Positions 1 to 7,242 of a DNA stretch of 64,000 nt are shown here, piece by piece. Each line of letters begins with the position of its first letter. Position 1 is the first letter of the stretch. The notes below the pieces were generated by a model. The model was not told the DNA's origin, did no database searches, and saw nothing but the letters and a program-made list of their open reading frames with translations. Position numbers and translations under genes: made by a program. Source of the DNA: Neobacillus drentensis NBRC 102427 (lineage in GTDB: Bacteria > Bacillota > Bacilli > Bacillales > Cytobacillaceae); contig NZ_BCUX01000028.1 of the NCBI RefSeq assembly GCF_001591445.1, positions 1 through 64,000 of the forward strand. The letters are read 5' to 3'.

Positions 1-118
1 TTTTAGATGTTTTTGCATTACTTTGAACAATGTAATAAGAGGAAAATTCCGATTTCCTCCTTCTTATTGGAGGTATACAATTAGCTCAATCATATACCGT
101 TGGACTACAATAAAATAT

Positions 119-161
119 GCCTAAAAAGTTCCTTCTGGAAGGATAAACTTTTTATTTAGGC
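119..161. repeat. Imperfect inverted repeat (hairpin)
   Basis: GCCTAAAAAGTT at 119-130 pairs with AACTTTTTATTTAGGC at 146-161, apart from a short bulge. The GC-rich centre CCTTCTGGAAGG is itself a small stem. It lies in a gene-free stretch (1-318). Apart from this hairpin, the repeat piece at 159-210 and the terminator near 250, nothing else was recognised there. Confidence 0.5.
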
Positions 162-210
162 TCTGTTAATAGGCATTGTTGATTTTGTAGCTATGTTGAT
201 TGGAGCGGAA
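159..210. repeat. Fragment of a dispersed Bacillus intergenic repeat
   Basis: The stretch runs from GGCTCTGTTAAT to GTTGATTGGAGCGG. This wording is familiar from degenerate repeats scattered between genes in Bacillus genomes, often next to IS remnants. Only a fragment is present and no transposase is seen. The assignment rests on memory of the motif, not on a search. Confidence 0.3.
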
Positions 211-247
211 ATCAAATTACACTTTTAACACAGCCAATAATTAAAAA

Positions 248-268
248 ATGACTTCCACAGGAAGTCAT
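248..268 (-). terminator. Rho-independent terminator of the GerP-like gene
   Basis: TGACTTCC (249-256) and GGAAGTCA (260-267) form a perfect 8-bp stem with a 3-nt loop. On the minus strand the stem is followed by a run of T residues. It lies 50 bp past the stop of the minus-strand gene at 319-531. Confidence 0.8.
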
Positions 269-318
269 ACATTAGGAGAGGTCTTTTACTAAAAGATGTA
301 ATTAAACATGGGCAAATC

Positions 319-531
319 TTATAATTTCGGACGTGCTGCTGCTTGTAATGGGACAGCGAATTCCATAGGACCTGATAGAGGAACTAATGTTGGTCCAATT
401 GAAGTATATCCAACAGGAGCGACTCGCTGAGCTTTACCAGCTCCACAACCAATTTGCATAACGCCACCATTGACTATCCCACCAATTTTCAAATAATGTA
501 AATCAAATATTTGTTGAAGATGTTCATTCAT
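319..531 (-). CDS. Small GerPB/GerPD-like spore protein
   Basis: A 70-residue protein. The start at 531 (MNEHLQQIF) is preferred over the upstream in-frame GTG at 540. The Shine-Dalgarno GAGGTG lies correctly before the ATG and overlaps the GTG. The pattern DLHYLKIGGIVNGGVMQIG resembles the small GerPB/GerPD proteins of the gerP operon (hydrophobic strand, then a VxQIG-type turn), which help germinants cross the spore coat. Unlike those proteins it has a Cys in the IGCG turn and stands outside a gerP operon, beside a cupin gene on the same strand. The family call is by pattern only. A coat or germination role is inference. Confidence 0.45.
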   Translation of the reverse strand: MNEHLQQIFDLHYLKIGGIVNGGVMQIGCGAGKAQRVAPVGYTSIGPTLVPLSGPMEFAVPLQAAARPKL

Positions 532-603
532 TTCAATCACCTCATATTAATATATGATCAAAAGTTAGGTCTTTTTTTGTTACGTACAGAAAGTAAGCCA
601 TTA

Positions 604-1134
604 TTATTCAGCCGCTAAAGCCTCTGCTTTTGTTAAATGTACCGTTCCCGCTGGATGTTGGGGAGGAGCATAGATTGAATAAAGTTTTAAAGGGGTATTA
701 CCTGTATTGGTTACATTATGCCAGGTGCCAGCAGGTATCATAATGGCAAAATCATCATAAACGTTTTGAACAAAGTTTAAATGATCTTTCCTCTTACCCA
801 TTTGCACAACCCCTTGACCTTGTTCAATTCGTAAGAATTGGTCAATGTGAGGGTGGATTTCTAAACCGATGTCTTCACCAACATTAAGACTCATTAATGT
901 AACTTGCAAATGATTTCCTGTCCACAAAGCAGTACGGTAGGTATTGTTGCGCCTCGAAGCCTCATTAATATTGACTACAAATGGTTTCCTGCCATGATCT
1001 TTTACCTTAATTCTTGCGCCCTCATTATTATTCCAATTATAAGGCTGTCTTATATAATTATTATACATTGGGGCATTAGCAAAATTTATATTTTGTTGAT
1101 ATGGGTATGGATACATCCAAGGCTGATAGTACAT
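604..1134 (-). CDS. Cupin-domain protein with Tyr/Pro/Asn-rich N terminus
   Basis: A 176-residue protein. Residues 1-40 are rich in Tyr, Pro and Asn with no signal peptide, a composition seen in spore-coat-associated proteins. Residues about 70-165 form a single cupin barrel. Motif 1 (GLEIHPHIDQF...E...G) supplies two His and a Glu, and motif 2 (PAGTWHNVTN) supplies the last His, so the metal site looks complete. The substrate cannot be told; such cupins may be isomerases, dioxygenases or sugar-binding proteins. It lies 72 bp upstream of the GerP-like gene on the same strand and may be co-transcribed with it. A weak AAGGG precedes the ATG. Confidence 0.75.
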   Translation of the reverse strand: MYYQPWMYPYPYQQNINFANAPMYNNYIRQPYNWNNNEGARIKVKDHGRKPFVVNINEASRRNNTYRTALWTGNHLQVTLMSLNVGEDIGLEIHPHIDQFLRIEQGQGVVQMGKRKDHLNFVQNVYDDFAIMIPAGTWHNVTNTGNTPLKLYSIYAPPQHPAGTVHLTKAEALAAE

Positions 1135-1469
1135 CTAATTCAATCCCTTCACAGATTTATACAAATTATCGTATGCACTACATCATGGGAATGTACTTAT
1201 ACATATGGCGACCTTAATGTGTATAAAATGAATGAAAAGACGAGAAGTATAATAATTCTATGAAGTGGCTGTTGCTGAAAGTACTAGATTGTCCATCAAG
1301 TGATTGCGTAATAATATTAGAATACTGCTGGAATTGATATACTAATAAAATCAACCGATAATGTAGAGGGATTTCAAATAGGTAATTCACGCCTATGTGA
1401 TAGGAAAATAGAAGGATTTACTTTCCCCTATTAATTTATAAAAATAAAAGTAGCAGATTTTGAAAGGTC
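1135..1469. other. Intergenic, nothing recognised
   Basis: An AT-rich stretch between the divergent cupin gene and the small plus-strand gene. An open frame runs through part of it on the plus strand, but its codons are only the complement of the cupin gene and it has no ribosome binding site. Promoters for both flanking genes should be here but none stands out. Confidence 0.5.
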
Positions 1470-1910
1470 GTGTCCGATACTATGCTTTATATTAGGGATA
1501 TTGAAAAAATAATTGAACATACATTACAAGAACACCAATTATATATTGATTATGAAATCAACAATAATCTACTTGCACCTATGAGTTTTAATATATCGAC
1601 TAATACAATTAAATTTAACTATTTACAAATTAATGGATATATTGCTAATATTAACTTTAAAATTAAAGAGACTGATGAAGATTGTGTTAAAATAATTCTA
1701 TATCATCAGCTCGGTTATTATTTAGCATTTAAGAACAACAAACATGATTTAAGGGTTTTGAAGTATTTTGAGGATGAAAAGAAAGCACAGCTTCTAGCTA
1801 AAATAGAATCCAATGCCTGGGATTATGGCCGAACCTTGGTACCAGAAAAATTAGTAGATTCCTATGATAATGTCCGTGAATTAGATAAAATGCTACTAAA
1901 AAGCTATTAA
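1470..1910 (+). CDS. Degenerate ImmA/IrrE-like metallopeptidase-fold protein
   Basis: About 146 residues. The frame can begin at GTG 1470 or ATG 1482. GAAAGG at 1462-1467 is too close to the first and too far from the second, so the start is unsettled. The layout resembles small zinc peptidases of the ImmA/IrrE type: a helix carrying the HExxH motif, then an ExNAW-G-x-LVP segment. Here the motif reads YHQLGYYLAF, so the catalytic Glu is Gln and the second His is Tyr. The downstream piece ESNAWDYGRTLVP is kept. This would be an inactive pseudoenzyme. It is followed after 35 bp by the NERD gene on the same strand. The function is unknown. Confidence 0.5.
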   Translation: MSDTMLYIRDIEKIIEHTLQEHQLYIDYEINNNLLAPMSFNISTNTIKFNYLQINGYIANINFKIKETDEDCVKIILYHQLGYYLAFKNNKHDLRVLKYFEDEKKAQLLAKIESNAWDYGRTLVPEKLVDSYDNVRELDKMLLKSY

Positions 1911-1945
1911 ACAAATATATGAACTGATAGTTAAGGAGAAAATAA

Positions 1946-2815
1946 ATGATCTGGTTAATTATTTCCACTTTACTTGCTGCTTCTGTCACTTGGTTAGCTT
2001 ATGTAGTAAAAAAGGAAAAGACAAAACATAAAGAATTGAGAAATAACTATCACCAAGAGTTAGAAGCCCTGAAAGAAATACAAAAGGCTTCGATGGAATC
2101 GGCAGCCACTCAATTTGATGAGAAGGTTATGCTTATGAACGATTCGTACCAACGTGAAATAGAAAAACTGATCATCGAAAATGAAGAGATACGAAAAAAT
2201 TATCGAAACCAAGGGGAAATCATCACTCATCAGATACTAGAAAATTTTAAAGCAGATTTACTTTCAAAAAAAATCATTCCACCAGATGAAATGATTATTA
2301 TGCCGAACATTTTTATACCAGAAGGAAACGGAAAAACCCGACAGATCGATCACTTGCTACTTTTATCAACTGGTATATATATAATAGAAACAAAAGACTG
2401 GACAGGCCACATCGTATTGGGATTATCAAGAATGGGCAGCCACAAATTTTCTTTTTTAGCAGAGTTAGTAGACAGTGAAAAAGAGGAATCGATTGTATTT
2501 AATAGAGATGAGTTGGGAGCATTAACTGTAAATACGTATGAAAATCCAATTTGCCAGATTCAACAGTCAGCCATTATCCTATCAAATTATTTAGAAGGTA
2601 AAGATATTACAACATGGATCACCCCCCTGCTATTCTTTAATGACAATGAAAAAGAGGTTCACGATTGGTCGGATAACAGCCTCGTAAAACGGGTGACGAA
2701 TAAAGAGCAGTTACAACAGTTTTTTATCAATGAACTCACATCCAAAAATAGAATATATGGTGCTTTTCAGCTTAATACTATAAAGCATATAATCGAAAAT
2801 GCTCATTATATTTAA
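1946..2815 (+). CDS. Membrane-anchored NERD-domain protein
   Basis: A 289-residue protein with a good AAGGAG 7 nt before the ATG. Residues 1-20 form one transmembrane helix, and 22-90 a charged coiled coil. Residues about 105-225 are a nuclease-related domain (NERD) with the typical block RQIDHLLLLSTGIYIIETKDWTG, in which Asp, Glu and Lys match the PD-(D/E)xK-like core. NERD proteins are thought to be nucleases acting on DNA, often linked to plasmids or stress; no substrate is established. The anchor suggests action at the membrane. Its neighbour is the pseudo-metallopeptidase gene just upstream. Confidence 0.8.
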   Translation: MIWLIISTLLAASVTWLAYVVKKEKTKHKELRNNYHQELEALKEIQKASMESAATQFDEKVMLMNDSYQREIEKLIIENEEIRKNYRNQGEIITHQILENFKADLLSKKIIPPDEMIIMPNIFIPEGNGKTRQIDHLLLLSTGIYIIETKDWTGHIVLGLSRMGSHKFSFLAELVDSEKEESIVFNRDELGALTVNTYENPICQIQQSAIILSNYLEGKDITTWITPLLFFNDNEKEVHDWSDNSLVKRVTNKEQLQQFFINELTSKNRIYGAFQLNTIKHIIENAHYI

Positions 2816-2934
2816 TTTCCCAAGAATTTAAGAGTCATCCCGTGACGGAACATAAATGGGTGTCATCCCCACTGCCCTTGCACAAGTTGAAAAATAAAAT
2901 AAAAATGTATTAAAAAGTATTTATTGAACTTAAA

Positions 2935-3007
2935 AAAACTCCTATTGTAGAAGTTATAGACCTTGTTATGTTCACTAAAACAAACAAGTCTTCTACAAAG
3001 GAGTTTT
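2935..3007. repeat. Long imperfect inverted repeat downstream of the NERD and cyanophycinase genes
   Basis: AAAACTCCTATTGTAGAAG (2935-2953) pairs with CTTCTACAAAGGAGTTTT (2990-3007) with one bulged base. The loop is about 36 nt. It lies between two convergent genes (ending at 2815 and 3054) and could terminate both, although the loop is long. It also resembles the end of a small palindromic element. The rest of 2816-3053 holds nothing recognised. Confidence 0.5.
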
Positions 3008-3053
3008 CCCATTGAAAGGTTATGAAACAGAATAGAAAATGTACGGAACTATG

Positions 3054-4370
3054 CTATTTATCTATTGAAATTTTAATCGAAATTGGTTCAACATCCATCT
3101 GAACATTTAAGGCAGAGTAAGATCCAACCTTATCAATTTTCCCCCAAAACCCTTCTGTTTTATCTGTTTTTCTAAAAGTAAAACGGAATCCGGTTCCTTT
3201 TTTCTCATCCTCCATGCCAAACCAAAGGGCCTTCGCTTTTGCTGCCTCATTATCTATTAAATCTTCAGTTAATACCTTTTTTAATACTTGCGGGCCAAAA
3301 ATATCCTTTGCAATTGGATTTTTGCTGTAATATTCAATCCCTTTTGTCGTTTTGTGCAGCTTATTAAGCATGAACGTCCCGTCATTTAAATTAAAACGGT
3401 CCCCTTTTTCCAAATAGTGCATCGTTACATTGTTCATCGCAAAGCGTTTCCCTTTTGGTGTTGACGCCCCCTGTAAATCTACTATTAATAAACCACTTGC
3501 CCCAACAATTTCAATACTATTGTCTTTTGCTGTATAAACCATAGCAGAATTTTCATCCACACCAAAGCCATAACGTGTTTTATTGTATTGTGACGCGACA
3601 AGCAATCGGCCAAAACGGCCACGTTCTAGAAAATGCTGGTCGACTATCCCATGTGTGAAAAACCCTAAACCGGTCGTAAGAAAAAGTTGATCGTCACCCG
3701 TATCCTGATCAAAGTTCTTTAGAACGTGAACCCCTTCATTTAATGCCCCTACGCTCGTTCCTGAAGCAATCATAGGATTACTCATAACCGCAGCACCCGC
3801 ACTTGACCCACCAAGGACTGCTCCGTTATCATATATTTTTCTAATGGCTTGTAACACAACTGTATCCTTCCCGTCTGCAGACACTAGCGTTTTAATATGA
3901 CGTAATTGATCACCGCCGACAAACCAAATCGCATCAACCTCTTCTATTTTTTTTGCTATTTCAATATTGTTTCCATTATTCTTCCATGTAGATTCGTCCA
4001 CGTCTTTTGTCGAAGGGTCATCCATTAATGCTATTGGGGCCGTATAGATATTTTTTTCAGGTACGCCGTAGCGGACGAAATCGTCTTTATAAGAATCAGC
4101 ACTTTCAATAGGTGCCGCGCTGGCAGCCGGAATAATCGCAATCTTTACATCCTCTAATGATTTGTCTTTATATTGTTGGGCAAGTGTTAAGTATTTATTA
4201 TATACCGCCTCATTATCTGAACTTAAGGCGCCTCCTACAATAACTAGAGAACCGGAACCGGCTGCCTTGGCTAAATTATTCTTATTCTCAGTCGCCCCGG
4301 CCTGAAATGAATACATGGTAATGGAAAACATCGTTAAAACAAGGACAAAAATAATCGGTAACTTTCTCAA
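3054..4370 (-). CDS. cphE: Secreted cyanophycinase (peptidase family S51)
   Basis: A 438-residue protein starting at TTG 4370, with GGAGGG just upstream. The N terminus has a signal peptide (hydrophobic from residue 4, likely cleavage near FQAGA-TE), so the enzyme should work outside the cell. Residues about 40-290 match the S51 cyanophycinase fold. GGSSAGAAVMS carries the nucleophile Ser (about residue 190) and VDQHFLERGRFGRL follows, both typical of the family. Cyanophycinase splits multi-L-arginyl-poly-L-aspartate into beta-Asp-Arg dipeptides. The C-terminal 120 residues are beyond the catalytic core and could be a binding region. It is the last gene of the transporter-iadA-cyanophycinase operon. 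The symbol follows the extracellular cyanophycinase name; an Asp-specific peptidase of other use is the main alternative. Confidence 0.85.
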   Translation of the reverse strand: MRKLPIIFVLVLTMFSITMYSFQAGATENKNNLAKAAGSGSLVIVGGALSSDNEAVYNKYLTLAQQYKDKSLEDVKIAIIPAASAAPIESADSYKDDFVRYGVPEKNIYTAPIALMDDPSTKDVDESTWKNNGNNIEIAKKIEEVDAIWFVGGDQLRHIKTLVSADGKDTVVLQAIRKIYDNGAVLGGSSAGAAVMSNPMIASGTSVGALNEGVHVLKNFDQDTGDDQLFLTTGLGFFTHGIVDQHFLERGRFGRLLVASQYNKTRYGFGVDENSAMVYTAKDNSIEIVGASGLLIVDLQGASTPKGKRFAMNNVTMHYLEKGDRFNLNDGTFMLNKLHKTTKGIEYYSKNPIAKDIFGPQVLKKVLTEDLIDNEAAKAKALWFGMEDEKKGTGFRFTFRKTDKTEGFWGKIDKVGSYSALNVQMDVEPISIKISIDK

Positions 4371-4430
4371 CTTAATCCCTCCAATTTCGGCAAAAATGTA
4401 AGCATAATCTTCCTTTAGAATCGATTGCTC

Positions 4431-5603
4431 TTATTCAAATGTACCTTTCACAATCGGCACTTTATTTTTAACCATTACTTTTCCTTTGGCGATAACTGTA
4501 TTAATTTCTAATGTCTCTTTATCTAGTAAAACAATGTCAGCGTCTGTTCCTTCCTGGATCCGACCTTTGTGTGCCAGCTTTAGCACATGAGCAGGGTTTA
4601 ATGTAATGACTTGTAATGCCAGTTCTAATGGAATCCCTTCATTTAGAACTGCATCTCTTGTCTCATTAAATAATGAAGAAACCTTTCCGACTTGGAGTCC
4701 TGTTAACTCTCCCATCCGGTTAAAAGACGGCAGGCTTCCTTGTCCATCAGAAGAAAATGTAATATTCTCAATCGGAACCCCTTCATTCAGCATGATCTTC
4801 AATCCTCTGCTGCACTTCACTTCCCCTTCTTCTAAAAACTGCGGGATCGTACTCGTCGTTAAATCCACATATCCGCCATTTTTGGCATATTGGATCCCGG
4901 CCCTAAATAATTCTTCCGTTCGGTTAATATGGGTGGGATGAAAATGAGAAATTGGAATATTGGTCTTACTAACCAATTCCTCAAGCAAAGAAAGCTTTTC
5001 TTCCCCATCCCCGACATGAATTTCTAATACACCCGCTTTGCCCGATAAGATTCCGCCATTTCGTGCGGCTGTGGCAACTTTTGCAATTTCATCAAACGTT
5101 GGTTCCGATGACCGATGGTCGGAAATAGCTATTTCCCCAACGCCAATTATTTTATCAATAAAAATAATATCCTTCTCAATTTTGTCCGTTAACGTATTTA
5201 CCGGCAGCTGGTACGAACCTGAATGAATATAACTCGTTACGCCCTCTTCTTCTAATCCCCGCGCTTTAGCGAGCAAGCTTTCCATTCGACGTGTCGTACC
5301 ATCTGTTCCGAGGAGGCCAACAACCGTAGTAATGCCTGCAGTGGTTAAATTAGTTAACGTCAATTCCGGCGTACGTGTCTTGAATCCGCCTTCCCCGCCT
5401 CCCCCAATGATATGAACATGGGCATCAATAAATCCTGGTACAACCACTTGATTCGATGCATCAATCACTGTAATCGGGACAAAATTCTCCGGATTTTCAA
5501 TCAACTCGCTTATATAGCCAATTTTGCTATCGACTAGTAAAATATCTTTCTTCCCTAAATAATGTGGGGCATACACTTCCCCATCTTTAATCAAAGTAAG
5601 CAA
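4431..5603 (-). CDS. iadA: Isoaspartyl dipeptidase (beta-aspartyl peptidase)
   Basis: A 390-residue metal-dependent amidohydrolase that cleaves beta-aspartyl dipeptides. Here it probably acts on the beta-Asp-Arg released from cyanophycin, giving Asp and Arg. The longer frame runs back to 5690, but AAGGAGGAG at 5612-5620 points to TTG 5603 (MLTLIKDGEVY). That start gives exactly the usual family length, removes a 44-bp overlap with the transporter gene, and restores the normal N terminus. The metal-binding HxH is in FIDAHVHIIGGGGEGG (His62, His64). Further ligands lie in SHFHPTHINR and in the Asp of SSDGQGS. It is cytoplasmic, with no signal peptide. It lies 43 bp after the transporter stop and 60 bp before the cyanophycinase. 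Confidence 0.92.
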   Translation of the reverse strand: MLTLIKDGEVYAPHYLGKKDILLVDSKIGYISELIENPENFVPITVIDASNQVVVPGFIDAHVHIIGGGGEGGFKTRTPELTLTNLTTAGITTVVGLLGTDGTTRRMESLLAKARGLEEEGVTSYIHSGSYQLPVNTLTDKIEKDIIFIDKIIGVGEIAISDHRSSEPTFDEIAKVATAARNGGILSGKAGVLEIHVGDGEEKLSLLEELVSKTNIPISHFHPTHINRTEELFRAGIQYAKNGGYVDLTTSTIPQFLEEGEVKCSRGLKIMLNEGVPIENITFSSDGQGSLPSFNRMGELTGLQVGKVSSLFNETRDAVLNEGIPLELALQVITLNPAHVLKLAHKGRIQEGTDADIVLLDKETLEINTVIAKGKVMVKNKVPIVKGTFE

Positions 5604-5646
5604 CTTCCATTCTCCTCCTTCGTTACGCAACAGATGTTTTTTACCC

Positions 5647-7068
5647 TTAAAATGGCCCGTAATGAATCGCATGAGCGATAACAACCGCAATTAATCCGAT
5701 GACAAATTGAATGATGACTAGCGGAAGAACCCATTTCGCCCATTTCGTCCAAGGGATTCCGGCAATCGCTAAAGCGGCCATTAATGTACCTGCAGTTGGG
5801 AAAATAATATTTCCAATTCCATCAGCAAATGAGAAAGATAACACCGCTGTTTGTCTAGTAATATCCACCAAATCTGCGAGCGGTGCCATAATCGGCATCG
5901 TTAACATCGCGTGACCGCTTCCAGATGCTAAGATAAAATGGATAACCGTTTGGAAGCCATACATCCCAATCACACTAATCGTTCCTGGAACATGTTTAAT
6001 GGCTTCAGACACGCCGTGCAACATCGGATCGACAATATGTCCTTGGTTTAATACAACTAGTGTCGCTCGAGAAACGCCAATAATTAGTGCACCGCTAATT
6101 AATGCGCTTGAGCCACTTGTAAAATTTTTCACGAGGTTGTCAACAGAAAGTTTTCCAACAATCCCGACAACAATCGTTAAAATAATAAATAAGGCCGCAA
6201 TTTCTGAAAGGTACCATTCAAATTTAATAACACCAAAAGCTAGAACAACGTAGTTTAATAGAAAGGCTCCAAGAATGAGCTTGTGCTTTGTTGTAAGATT
6301 GACATTCGATTGAAGCAGCTTGTCCGCATGATCCCTGTTGTAATTTCCGTAGAAACCTAACTCAGGATTTCGTTTCACTTTCATCGCATAACGATAAACG
6401 AATAGGACAGACACGAGGTAAACAACCACAAACAAGATAAGGCGCAGCCCTATCCCTGAGAATAGAGGCAGTTCAGCAATCCCCTGAGCAATCCCTACTG
6501 TAAATGGATTCATAACGGCCGTTGTAAAACCAGCGGCAGCGCCAAGCAACACAATTGCCATGCCCGTAATCGTATCAAAACCAAGGGCCAACGCAAGCGG
6601 AATTAATAGCGGAATATAGGCTAGTCCCTCTTCCGCCATTCCCATTAACGATCCCCCAGCAGCAAAGAACAGCATCATAATAGGTATTAATAGTTTTTCA
6701 CGTTTCGCTAATTTTCTTGCCATGGTTGAGATTAATACATCAACCGTTCCCGTCGCACTTAATACACCGAAAAAGCCACCGATAATTAAGACAAAGAATA
6801 TAATACCGCCAGCTTCAACCATCCCTGTATGAAGGGCCTTCATCATATCAAATGGATTTACCGGTGAGGAATCAGTCCACTTGAAAGAATTCGCATCTAC
6901 GACCGTCCGTCCATCAACCTCTACACGATTGTATTCCCCTGCCGGCAAAATATAGGTTAATATCATTGCCGCTACTACAACACCGAATAATAACGCAAAT
7001 ACATTCATTTGGAATGGCTTCCTTTTTGGTGTAATCGGTTCCACCGTTTTACCCAATTGACTCATCAT
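5647..7068 (-). CDS. YfcC-family transporter, probable dipeptide or amino-acid importer
   Basis: A 473-residue membrane protein of the YfcC / DcuC-like family (IPR018385 type), with about 12 hydrophobic segments. It has the characteristic early TYILPAGEYNR and the GxxEEGLAYIPLLIPLALALGFD block. Family members move basic amino acids, dicarboxylates or dipeptides. As first gene of the cyanophycin operon it most likely imports beta-Asp-Arg or its products; this is inference from context. AAGGAG precedes two adjacent ATG codons (7068 and 7065), either of which may be used. Transcription should start at the sigma-54 promoter about 45-60 bp upstream. Confidence 0.82.
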   Translation of the reverse strand: MMSQLGKTVEPITPKRKPFQMNVFALLFGVVVAAMILTYILPAGEYNRVEVDGRTVVDANSFKWTDSSPVNPFDMMKALHTGMVEAGGIIFFVLIIGGFFGVLSATGTVDVLISTMARKLAKREKLLIPIMMLFFAAGGSLMGMAEEGLAYIPLLIPLALALGFDTITGMAIVLLGAAAGFTTAVMNPFTVGIAQGIAELPLFSGIGLRLILFVVVYLVSVLFVYRYAMKVKRNPELGFYGNYNRDHADKLLQSNVNLTTKHKLILGAFLLNYVVLAFGVIKFEWYLSEIAALFIILTIVVGIVGKLSVDNLVKNFTSGSSALISGALIIGVSRATLVVLNQGHIVDPMLHGVSEAIKHVPGTISVIGMYGFQTVIHFILASGSGHAMLTMPIMAPLADLVDITRQTAVLSFSFADGIGNIIFPTAGTLMAALAIAGIPWTKWAKWVLPLVIIQFVIGLIAVVIAHAIHYGPF

Positions 7069-7111
7069 ACCCTCTCCTTATTTCGATTTATTAATCAATT
7101 CATATAATAAA

Positions 7112-7130
7112 CATGCAATTTCTATGCCAA
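7112..7130 (-). promoter_or_regulatory. Sigma-54 (-24/-12) promoter of the cyanophycin operon
   Basis: On the minus strand the sequence reads TTGGCATAGAAATTGCATG. It contains the invariant GG and GC separated by exactly 10 nt, within TTGGCA-N5-TTGCA, an excellent SigL (sigma-54) promoter. The expected start of transcription is near 7103, giving a leader of about 35 nt before the transporter start. A sigma-54 activator gene begins 113 bp away in the opposite direction. Confidence 0.9.
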
Positions 7131-7203
7131 GATAAAGGAATTGGTTAATTCTAAATTTTTAAAAAATAATTTATATTTTTTGTCCTTTATTGGTTCTTTC
7201 TGG

Positions 7204-7212
7204 TGATATAAT
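7204..7212 (+). promoter_or_regulatory. Extended -10 promoter of the sigma-54 activator gene
   Basis: TGATATAAT contains a TGn extension plus a perfect TATAAT. No good -35 box is present at the right distance, as is common for extended -10 promoters. The start of transcription would be near 7219, 24 nt before the ATG. Confidence 0.55.
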
Positions 7213-7242
7213 AAAACCAATATCATTCAAAAAGGAGGGCTA

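Noticed and set aside
1135-1263. Plus-strand frame continuing out of the cupin gene region
   Set aside because: Most of it is the complement of the cupin gene, and it has no ribosome site.
5711-6253. Plus-strand frames inside the YfcC-type gene
   Set aside because: They are antisense shadows rich in Ile and Pro, without starts of their own.
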